Source of the DNA: Spirochaetota bacterium
GTDB lineage: Bacteria; Spirochaetota; JAHITG01
Direction: 5' to 3'
DNA length: 12,664 nt
Assembly (NCBI GenBank): GCA_018817865.1
Contig: JAHITG010000056.1
Coordinates: 1 to 12,664 of the forward strand
Positions within the stretch are counted from its first letter, which is position 1. Every line of letters begins with the position of its first letter. Below are positions 7,592 to 12,664 of the stretch, piece after piece. The notes under the pieces are model-generated. The model ran no database searches and was not told the origin of the DNA. It worked only from the letters and a program-made list of their open reading frames with translations. A program made the translations under genes and the position numbers.

Positions 7592-8674
7592 ATGGAGAAG
7601 GAAAGTGGAAAAAACAAAAAAGACGCACTGGATGTAGCCTTACTGCAGATCGAAAAACAGTTTGGTAAGGGTTCCATTATGAGAATGGGTGATAATGAAG
7701 CAAAAGTGAAAGTGCCCTGCATCCCAACCGGTGCATTAACCCTAGATATTGCACTTGGAATAGGTGGTATTCCCCGGGGACGGGTGATTGAGATATACGG
7801 CCCGGAGTCATCCGGTAAAACAACCCTGGCTCTGCATATTCTGGCGGAAGCCCAGAAACAGGGTGGAACAGCCGCGTTTATTGATGCAGAGCATGCATTG
7901 GATCCTCCTTATGCTCAGAAACTCGGTGTAGATGTGGATAATCTGCTGGTATCCCAGCCTGATACGGGTGAACAGTCTCTGGAGATCACAGAATCACTCG
8001 TCAGAAGCGGTGCAGTTGATCTGATCGTGGTAGATTCCGTAGCAGCTCTGGTACCGCGGGCAGAGATAGAGGGAGATATGGGGGACGCTCATATGGGTCT
8101 TCAGGCCCGGTTGATGTCACAGGCATTAAGGAAACTGACCGGTGTGATCAGTAAATCGAATACAAGTGTTATTTTTATCAATCAGATAAGAATGAAGATC
8201 GGTGTCTATTTCGGCAATCCGGAGACCACTACCGGCGGGATCGCTCTTAAATTCTACGCTTCTCTGAGACTTGAGATAAGGAAGATCGAGAACATTAAAA
8301 AAGGTCAGGAAGAGCTTTTAGGAATACGAGCACGGGTAAAAGTCGTGAAAAACAAGATGGCGCCTCCTTTTAAAAAAGCCGAATTTGATGTTTATTTTGG
8401 CCAGGGAATATTAAGAGAAGGATGTATTGTGGATACAGGAATAGAATATGAGATCCTGGAAAAGAGCGGTTCATGGTATGCCTATAAAGGACAGCGGATA
8501 GGACAGGGCAGGGATAATGTGATCAGTTTTCTCAAAGAAAACCCGAAAATTGCCGACGAGATCGAGAAAGAGGTAAAGATTAAATCCGGTTTGATCGAGT
8601 CCGATAAAAAAACTTCTGAAAGCAAAGCTGACACTAAGCCTGAAAAAAAAGAAGAAGTAATGCTGAAAAGTTGA
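7592..8674 (+). CDS. recA: Recombinase RecA
   Basis: A 360-residue RecA that forms ATP-dependent filaments on single-stranded DNA for strand exchange and, where LexA exists, SOS induction. It shows the N-terminal ALLQIEKQFGKGSIMRMG, Walker A GPESSGKTT (70-78, Lys76), DAEHALDP, the Walker B region VDLIVVDSVAALVPRAEIEG, and loop L2 with NQIRMKIG and NPETTTGG. Two positions in or beside L2 look unusual: Tyr206 in GVYFGN, where Met is usual, and Ile217 in GGIALKFYAS, where Asn or Arg is usual. The C-terminal tail is Lys/Glu-rich (EKKEEVMLKS) rather than strongly acidic. Length is normal. It lies 159 bp from the divergent sigma operon and 67 nt before argJ with no terminator between, so read-through into the arginine genes is possible. 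Confidence 0.98.
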   Translation: MEKESGKNKKDALDVALLQIEKQFGKGSIMRMGDNEAKVKVPCIPTGALTLDIALGIGGIPRGRVIEIYGPESSGKTTLALHILAEAQKQGGTAAFIDAEHALDPPYAQKLGVDVDNLLVSQPDTGEQSLEITESLVRSGAVDLIVVDSVAALVPRAEIEGDMGDAHMGLQARLMSQALRKLTGVISKSNTSVIFINQIRMKIGVYFGNPETTTGGIALKFYASLRLEIRKIENIKKGQEELLGIRARVKVVKNKMAPPFKKAEFDVYFGQGILREGCIVDTGIEYEILEKSGSWYAYKGQRIGQGRDNVISFLKENPKIADEIEKEVKIKSGLIESDKKTSESKADTKPEKKEEVMLKS

Positions 8675-8741
8675 TTTTTTTACTTGCTAATTCATTTTTT
8701 TCTCTTACTTTTTATCTGATAATAAACGGGGTAGTAGAAAG

Positions 8742-9968
8742 ATGTTCAAATTAATAAAACAGAATAAAGTTAAACAAGTGAAATACGGGATTTGTGCACC
8801 AACAGGATTTACAGCCAATGCGGTTAATGTCGGATTAAGAAAGAAAAAACTGGATCTGGGGATCCTTTATTCTGAAAAACCCTGCATCTGGGCGGGAACT
8901 TTTACTAAAAATCTGGCAATAGCCGCTCCGGTCAAGTTTACATTAAGTAATCAAAACAATACAGTTCAGGCCATAGTTGTGAACAGCGGGATCGCTAATG
9001 CCTGTACCGGTAAAAAAGGTTTTAATATGACCTTGAAGACGGCTAAAATCACTGCAAACCTTTTTAATATCCATTATAAAAATACGCTGATCTTTTCCAC
9101 CGGTGTGATAGGACGGGTGCCGGATATAAAGAAGGTTACCGATGGTCTTAAAAAGATCGTTCCTGTTTTAAAAAAAGAAGGGCATACCAATATTTCTAAT
9201 GCCATTTTAACTACTGATACCGTGAAAAAAGAGATCGCTGTTGAATGTGTTATAAAAGGTAAGAAGGTCAAGATCGGAGCCATGGCAAAAGGCTCGGGAA
9301 TGATCGGTCCGGATATGGCCACACTGCTGGTCTTTGTAACGACAGATATCAGTATTGAAAAGAAAATCCTGACCGGTATGTTCAAGGATGTTGTTGATCA
9401 TACATTAAACCGGATCACGATCGATGGGGACATGAGTACAAATGATTCAGCTGTTATTCTGGCCAATGGAATGGCTGAAAATGAAGTTTTGACTTCTCAG
9501 GATACCAAAGAGCTGAAGATCTTTCAGGAACATCTTTTTTATGTTATGGATACATTGGCCCGGCTCCTGGTTGAGGACGGAGAGGGGGCCACGAAATTTA
9601 TTACGATCAAGGTAATGAATGCTAAAACAGAGGATGATGCAAAAAAGATCGGTTTTAAGATCGCAAATTCTCCGCTTGTCAAGACCGCTTTTTTCGGGTC
9701 TGATGCGAACTGGGGACGTGTCCTGGCTTCCGCCGGCGCATCGGGAGCAATCTTTGATCCTGATAAAGTAGAGATCAGATTCGGCCGATATCTTTTATAT
9801 AAGAATGGAAATCCTGTGCGGTTTTCCGAAAAAAAGTTGAAAAAGTATCTTGATGGAAGTATGTTAGAGGTCATGATCAAGATAAATACGGGAAGAGAAT
9901 CATTCTCTGTTTATACATCTGATCTGACCATAAACTATATTAAAATAAATGCCCATTACAGATCGTGA
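8742..9968 (+). CDS. argJ: Bifunctional glutamate N-acetyltransferase / amino-acid acetyltransferase ArgJ
   Basis: A 408-residue ArgJ. It moves the acetyl group from N-acetylornithine to glutamate, closing the acetyl cycle of arginine synthesis. In bifunctional members it also makes acetylglutamate from acetyl-CoA. The self-cleavage motif KGSGMIGPDMATLL is present: cleavage is expected before Thr194, which becomes the N-terminal nucleophile of the beta chain. Other family marks are FTKNLAIAAPV near the start, ITIDGDMSTNDS, FGSDANWGR and the C-terminal DLTINYIKIN. Length is normal. The ribosome site before the ATG is weak (AGAAAG). It is first in the argJ-argB-argD cluster, with 14 nt to argB. 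Whether this copy also uses acetyl-CoA cannot be read from the sequence; no argA is in the window. Confidence 0.96.
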   Translation: MFKLIKQNKVKQVKYGICAPTGFTANAVNVGLRKKKLDLGILYSEKPCIWAGTFTKNLAIAAPVKFTLSNQNNTVQAIVVNSGIANACTGKKGFNMTLKTAKITANLFNIHYKNTLIFSTGVIGRVPDIKKVTDGLKKIVPVLKKEGHTNISNAILTTDTVKKEIAVECVIKGKKVKIGAMAKGSGMIGPDMATLLVFVTTDISIEKKILTGMFKDVVDHTLNRITIDGDMSTNDSAVILANGMAENEVLTSQDTKELKIFQEHLFYVMDTLARLLVEDGEGATKFITIKVMNAKTEDDAKKIGFKIANSPLVKTAFFGSDANWGRVLASAGASGAIFDPDKVEIRFGRYLLYKNGNPVRFSEKKLKKYLDGSMLEVMIKINTGRESFSVYTSDLTINYIKINAHYRS

Positions 9969-9982
9969 TAATGAGGATTTAA

Positions 9983-10852
9983 ATGGAAAAATTTAAAGAT
10001 TGGATTGAAAAGGCCACTATTTTACTTGAAGCGTTACCCTATATCAAACGGTTTTACGGTTCTACCATGGTGATAAAGATAGGCGGGGAACCCATGATCG
10101 ATGAAGAATCCAAAGAGAATCTTGCTTTAAATTTAATTTTACTGAAATATGTGGGTATTAACCCGGTTGTGATCCATGGAGGCGGTCAACAGATCACGGA
10201 CCTGATGAAGAGTCTGGGAAAAGAGGCAATTTTTATTGAAGGATTGCGCGTTACGGATAAAGAGACCATGAATATTACCGAGATGGTCCTGACCGGCATG
10301 GTAAATAAGGATATTGTCGGAATTATAAATCATCATGGCGGTAAAGCCGTGGGTATTTCCGGAAAAGACGGCAATCTTATGGAAGCGGAAAAACTGGATA
10401 AGGGGAGCGCTGATCTCGGATACGTGGGACAGATCAAGAAGATCAACCCGGATGTTGTCCTGACTCTAAGCGAAAAAGGTTTTATTCCTATTATTTCACC
10501 TGTCGGGATCGGACATAAAGGGGAATCTTTCAATATAAACGCTGATACGGCGGCCAGCCGGATCGCCGTGGCCCTGCATGCTGTCAAGCTGATCCTGTTA
10601 ACCAATGTGAGAGGCATATATAAGGAACCGGGCCGGGAAGATTCTTTTCTTCCCACTGTCAAGATAAAAGAGGCAGAGAAGCAGATAAAGGGAAATATTA
10701 TCACCAAAGGGATGCTTCCCAAGGTAGAGTCCTGTATTTATGCATTAAAACAAGGCGTGGAGAAGGCTCATATTATCAACGGACTGATCCCGCATTCCAT
10801 AATACTGGAAATATTTACCGAATCAGGTATTGGGACGCAGATCATCAAATAA
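9983..10852 (+). CDS. argB: Acetylglutamate kinase ArgB, arginine-sensitive type
   Basis: A 289-residue amino acid kinase that phosphorylates N-acetylglutamate, the second and usually controlled step of arginine synthesis. Visible motifs are VIKIGG (catalytic Lys32), the substrate loop VVIHGGGQQI, GLRVTD, NINADTAASRIA, LLTNVRGIY and GIITKGM-like NIITKGMLPKV. The N-terminal helix (residues about 10-26, TILLEALPYIKRFYG) and the C-terminal HSIILEIFTESGIGT are the hallmarks of hexameric, arginine-inhibited kinases, so feedback inhibition is likely. The usual YGGNAM after the catalytic lysine reads IGGEPM here. A GAGGA ribosome site sits about 6 nt before the ATG. It lies 14 nt after argJ and 29 nt before argD. 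Confidence 0.97.
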   Translation: MEKFKDWIEKATILLEALPYIKRFYGSTMVIKIGGEPMIDEESKENLALNLILLKYVGINPVVIHGGGQQITDLMKSLGKEAIFIEGLRVTDKETMNITEMVLTGMVNKDIVGIINHHGGKAVGISGKDGNLMEAEKLDKGSADLGYVGQIKKINPDVVLTLSEKGFIPIISPVGIGHKGESFNINADTAASRIAVALHAVKLILLTNVRGIYKEPGREDSFLPTVKIKEAEKQIKGNIITKGMLPKVESCIYALKQGVEKAHIINGLIPHSIILEIFTESGIGTQIIK

Positions 10853-10881
10853 TTTCACCGTTTGTATGAGGATGTTGTTTT

Positions 10882-12072
10882 ATGAGTCAGTTCAGTGAAT
10901 TAATAAAAAAAGAGAAACAGTTCGTGATCCAAACATACAGCCGGTATCCTGTTGCTTTAAAAAAGGGTGATGGCGTTTATGTCTGGGACCTGAACAACAA
11001 GAAATATCTTGATTTTCTTTCCGGTATTACCGTAAATAACCTCGGATATAATCATAAACAGATAGGAAAAGTGATAAAGGAGTCTGTAGGGGATCTCATT
11101 CATACTTCTAATCTTTTTTATCTTAAACCCCAGCTTCGCCTGGCTGAGAAGCTCTCAAAATGTACAAATAAAGGTAAGGTTTTTTTTGCTAACAGCGGAG
11201 CAGAGGCGAATGAAGCAGCCATAAAATTTGCCCGTGCATATGGTAACCAGTTCAAAAAGGCCCGGAAAAAGATCATTACATTAAAGAATTCGTTTCACGG
11301 GCGGACACTGGCCACGATCTTTGCTACGGGACAAAAGAAGTATCAGAAGGGATTCCAGCCGAAAGTGGGAAATTATATATATGCTGATGCGAATAACATT
11401 ACCAAGATCAAAAAGTTCTTAAAGGATGATGTTGCTGCTGTCTTGATCGAACTGATACAGGGAGAAGGCGGCGTTAATAAGCTCGATCCGGATTTTGTCC
11501 GGTTTCTCTATTCGGAATGTAAAAAAAAGAAGATCCTTTTTATGGTGGATGAAATTCAGACCGGTTACGGCAGAACCGGAAAGCTGTTTGCATTTCAGCA
11601 TTATAATATTGTTCCGGACGTGATAACCATGGCAAAAGCCATGGCAAATGGATTCCCCATGGGAGCGATGGTGGTCAAGAAGGAGGTTGCCGGATTGTTT
11701 AAACCGGGAATGCATGCTTCTACCTTTGGCGGTGGTTATCTGATCAGCGCTGTTGCGGAAAAAGTACTTGATATTATTAATAATAAAAAATTTTTAAAAG
11801 ATGTGCGTGTTATATCCGAATATTTTCATAAAAAACTTTTAGCCATTGAAAAGAAATATGACTTTGTACTGCAGTGTAAGGGCATGGGGTTAATGTACGG
11901 ACTTAAGATGAAATGTAACTGCAGTAAGGTCGTTCAGGATCTTCTGAAACAGGGACTGATCACTAATTGTGTTCAGAATAATGTATTACGCTTTCTTCCT
12001 CCTTTGATCATACAAAAGAAACATGTTGATGAAGCTGTAGAAAAGATCGATTCGGTATTTTTTTCCCTGTAA
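10882..12072 (+). CDS. argD: Acetylornithine aminotransferase ArgD
   Basis: A 396-residue class-III PLP aminotransferase that converts N-acetylglutamate semialdehyde to N-acetylornithine with glutamate. Motifs in order are FFANSGAEANEAAIKFAR, the cofactor-stacking SFHGRT, VLIELIQGEGG, DEIQTGYGRTGK, and TMAKAMANGFPMGA with the Schiff-base lysine at Lys252. The C-terminal VLRFLPPLII carries the family end. Length is normal. A GAGGA lies about 12 nt before the ATG, somewhat far. It is the last gene of the argJ-argB-argD cluster. Related enzymes can also act on succinyldiaminopimelate or other omega-amino acids, but the neighbours make the arginine role the likely one. Transcription out of it runs into the hairpin array. 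Confidence 0.95.
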   Translation: MSQFSELIKKEKQFVIQTYSRYPVALKKGDGVYVWDLNNKKYLDFLSGITVNNLGYNHKQIGKVIKESVGDLIHTSNLFYLKPQLRLAEKLSKCTNKGKVFFANSGAEANEAAIKFARAYGNQFKKARKKIITLKNSFHGRTLATIFATGQKKYQKGFQPKVGNYIYADANNITKIKKFLKDDVAAVLIELIQGEGGVNKLDPDFVRFLYSECKKKKILFMVDEIQTGYGRTGKLFAFQHYNIVPDVITMAKAMANGFPMGAMVVKKEVAGLFKPGMHASTFGGGYLISAVAEKVLDIINNKKFLKDVRVISEYFHKKLLAIEKKYDFVLQCKGMGLMYGLKMKCNCSKVVQDLLKQGLITNCVQNNVLRFLPPLIIQKKHVDEAVEKIDSVFFSL

Positions 12073-12100
12073 ACTAACCCCAGTACATTAAAAAGGGAAG

Positions 12101-12147
12101 ATAAATTGCTAAAGTGGATTTCTTCGTAATCTACTTTAGCAATTTAT
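12101..12147. repeat. Hairpin 1 (possible argD terminator)
   Basis: A 20-bp stem (12101-12120 with 12128-12147) contains one G-T wobble and a 7-nt loop, TCTTCGT. A T-run (12158-12162) follows 10 nt after the stem, further than in a standard terminator. Flanking TTAAAAAGG (12088-12096) can pair with TCTTTTTAA (12156-12164) as an outer stem. It begins 29 nt after the argD stop, so it may still end or stabilise the arginine transcript. Confidence 0.85.
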
Positions 12148-12191
12148 CGAATATATCTTTTTAAGAGATGCACAAAAGAATTACCTTAATA

Positions 12192-12237
12192 TTTTTTAGT
12201 CATGAGTGCAATGTTAATTGCACTCATGACTAAAAAA
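12192..12237. repeat. Hairpin 2
   Basis: A perfect 21-bp stem (12192-12212 with 12217-12237) has the tetraloop GTTA. The left arm begins with six T and the right arm ends with six A, so no T-run follows it on either strand and it is not a standard intrinsic terminator. It is 44 nt after hairpin 1 and 8 nt before hairpin 3. Confidence 0.88.
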
Positions 12238-12245
12238 GAGAAGTT

Positions 12246-12285
12246 GAGATGTAAAACCGCATTTAGCAATGCGGTTTTACATCTC
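12246..12285. repeat. Hairpin 3
   Basis: A perfect 18-bp stem (12246-12263 with 12268-12285) with loop TAGC, the most GC-containing of the set (AAAACCGCATT in the left arm). AAAAAGAG (12233-12240) and CTCTTTTT (12295-12302) can form an outer 8-bp stem around it, but these bases are also used by hairpins 2 and 4. Confidence 0.88.
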
Positions 12286-12298
12286 TTCGAACACCTCT

Positions 12299-12337
12299 TT
12301 TTCATCCTAATGCATCAGAGATGCATTAGGATGAAAA
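12299..12337. repeat. Hairpin 4
   Basis: A perfect 18-bp stem (12299-12316 with 12320-12337) has a 3-nt AGA loop. It starts with TTTT and ends with AAAA. The arms contain ATGCAT, itself a palindrome. The first T residues are shared with the T-run of the motif that follows hairpin 3. Confidence 0.87.
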
Positions 12338-12345
12338 TGCATAGT

Positions 12346-12385
12346 AAAATTAAAAAATACATTGATAAATGTATTTTTTAATTTT
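12346..12385. repeat. Hairpin 5 (AT-only arms)
   Basis: A perfect 18-bp stem (12346-12363 with 12368-12385) has loop GATA. The arms are nearly all A/T and the right arm is T-rich (GTATTTTTTAATTTT), so this is the only member whose 3' side could serve as the U-rich part of a terminator. Because the DNA is so AT-rich the pairing is weak per base, but its length makes chance unlikely. Confidence 0.8.
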
Positions 12386-12411
12386 TGAATATCTCATTTC
12401 CAAAAAAATAC

Positions 12412-12441
12412 TTGCAATTTTATATTGCGGTATTATATTAT
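12412..12441 (+). promoter_or_regulatory. Likely promoter of the FeoB gene
   Basis: TTGCAA (12412-12417) and TATTAT (12436-12441) are separated by 18 bp. The expected start near 12448 leaves a leader of about 79 nt before the ATG. The -10 hexamer overlaps the left arm of an inverted repeat. The AT-rich setting limits certainty. Confidence 0.42.
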
Positions 12442-12473
12442 AGTTACGACTATAATTTTTAGTTACTAGTATA
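12437..12473 (+). promoter_or_regulatory. Operator-like inverted repeat and second partial copy before FeoB
   Basis: ATTATAGT (12437-12444) and ACTATAAT (12449-12456) form a perfect 8-bp inverted repeat around TACG, lying on the -10 and start region. A related sequence, TAGTTACTAGTATA (12460-12473), repeats TAGTTAC from 12441 after 19 bp, about two helical turns. The layout suits a repressor binding two sites on one face of the DNA. For an iron transporter, a DtxR/MntR- or Fur-type regulator is the natural guess, but the sequence does not match a consensus I know. Confidence 0.35.
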
Positions 12474-12526
12474 TTTTTTATTAGAATGATCCTGTGTTTT
12501 CTTGAATGGATATTGTGGAGAAGTAA

Positions 12527-12664
12527 ATGAAGATTTTACTGATGGGAAATCCCAATGTGGGAAAAAGTGTTCTCTTTAATCGCTTAACCGGACTTGATGT
12601 TATTACGTCCAATTATGCCGGTACTACTATCAATTATAAAAAGGGATATATAAAATCAGGTAAA
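12527..12664 (+). CDS. feoB: FeoB-type ferrous iron transporter, N-terminal GTPase part (truncated by window)
   Basis: The first 46 codons are present and the frame is open to the right edge. MKILLMGNPNVGKSVLFNRLTG contains the G1/P-loop GNPNVGKS typical of the FeoB G domain, and SNYAGTTINYKKGYI is the following switch I region, where FeoB proteins usually read NYPGTTV or similar. FeoB is an inner-membrane Fe(II) transporter with a cytoplasmic GTPase domain at its N-terminus; only that part can be seen. A GGAGAAG ribosome site ends 3 nt before the ATG. No feoA precedes it; instead there is a long leader with an operator-like repeat and, further up, the hairpin array. A related small GTPase cannot be fully excluded because the membrane part is outside the window. 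Confidence 0.82.
   Translation, partial: MKILLMGNPNVGKSVLFNRLTGLDVITSNYAGTTINYKKGYIKSGK

Larger units (their letters stand above)
12090..12385. repeat. Array of five long, sequence-unrelated hairpins
   Basis: Five inverted repeats follow one another with spacers of 8-44 nt: 12101-12147, 12192-12237, 12246-12285, 12299-12337 and 12346-12385. Stems are 18-21 bp, four are perfect and one has a single G-T pair. Loops are 3-7 nt. Arm sequences differ completely between hairpins, so this is not a simple tandem repeat, REP cluster or CRISPR. The first and third share flanks AAAAAGRGAAG before and TCGAA-N4-TCTTTTT after. The function is unknown. The region may form a structured RNA downstream of argD, a transcription barrier before feoB, or DNA cruciforms. 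Confidence 0.85.
12073..12526. other. Gene-free region with hairpin array and feoB leader
   Basis: No plausible coding sequence is seen in these 454 bp. From 12090 to 12385 it holds five stem-loops with two copies of a flanking motif. From 12386 to 12526 it holds the AT-rich promoter and operator-like region of the FeoB gene. Each part is listed separately. Confidence 0.9.

Noticed and set aside
8675..8741. Separate promoter or terminator between recA and argJ
   Set aside because: GATAAT at 8718-8723 has no -35 at suitable distance, and no stem-loop is present; the evidence does not support either feature.
9074..9385. Minus-strand open frames inside argJ, argB and argD
   Set aside because: All are antisense to well-conserved arginine genes and show no start signals or known motifs.
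12192..12337. Hairpins 2 and 4 as ordinary intrinsic terminators
   Set aside because: Both start with T-runs and end with A-runs, so no U-tract follows the stem on either strand.
12101..12385. CRISPR array or integron attC cassette sites
   Set aside because: There is no constant repeat separated by equal spacers, no attC core sites, and no cas or integrase gene in the window.

Overview
The window reads as chromosomal DNA from a moderately AT-rich bacterium, with very AT-rich gaps between genes. It is probably diderm: there is a secreted Spy/CpxP-type periplasmic protein, a membrane anti-sigma factor and an RssA-like patatin protein. I cannot name a phylum from the sequence. No transposase, integrase, tRNA, rRNA or CRISPR array is visible, and most genes are housekeeping types.

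Layout. (1) Minus strand, 1-1972: an RssA-like patatin hydrolase followed by the N-terminal part of a membrane sensor protein with a large Cache-like extracytoplasmic domain, which runs off the left edge. (2) Plus strand, 2084-5640: an AddB-like PD-(D/E)XK nuclease with a four-cysteine Fe-S signature but no Walker A motif, then a stand-alone HD-GYP-like protein. A strong intrinsic terminator (5685-5730) closes this block. (3) Minus strand, 7432-5735: a compact three-gene stress operon of ECF sigma factor (GTG start), zinc-finger anti-sigma factor (4-nt overlap) and a Met/His-rich LTxxQ periplasmic protein. A good sigma-70-type promoter lies upstream. (4) Plus strand: recA, divergent from the sigma operon, then argJ, argB and argD in a tight arginine-biosynthesis cluster. 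(5) 12073-12526: a 454-bp gene-free region. (6) The first 46 codons of a FeoB-type ferrous iron transporter.

The most unusual part is region 5. It holds five consecutive long, nearly or fully perfect stem-loops (18-21 bp stems, 3-7 nt loops) packed into 285 bp. Their stem sequences are unrelated to one another. Two of them (the 1st and 3rd) sit in the same conserved frame: an A-rich AAAAAGRGAAG motif before and TCGAA-N4-TCTTTTT after, about 140 bp apart. The flanking A- and T-tracts can pair with each other or with neighbouring hairpins, so alternative folds are possible. Downstream, the feoB leader carries a sigma-70-like promoter overlapped by an inverted repeat and a second similar half-copy, which looks like an operator.

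How the genes relate: argJ-argB-argD cover the acetyl-cycle steps of arginine synthesis except ArgC. The ArgB has the N-terminal helix typical of arginine-inhibited enzymes. The sigma, anti-sigma and LTxxQ proteins together resemble an envelope or metal stress sensing circuit. The AddB-like nuclease and RecA are both recombination proteins but are not in one operon.
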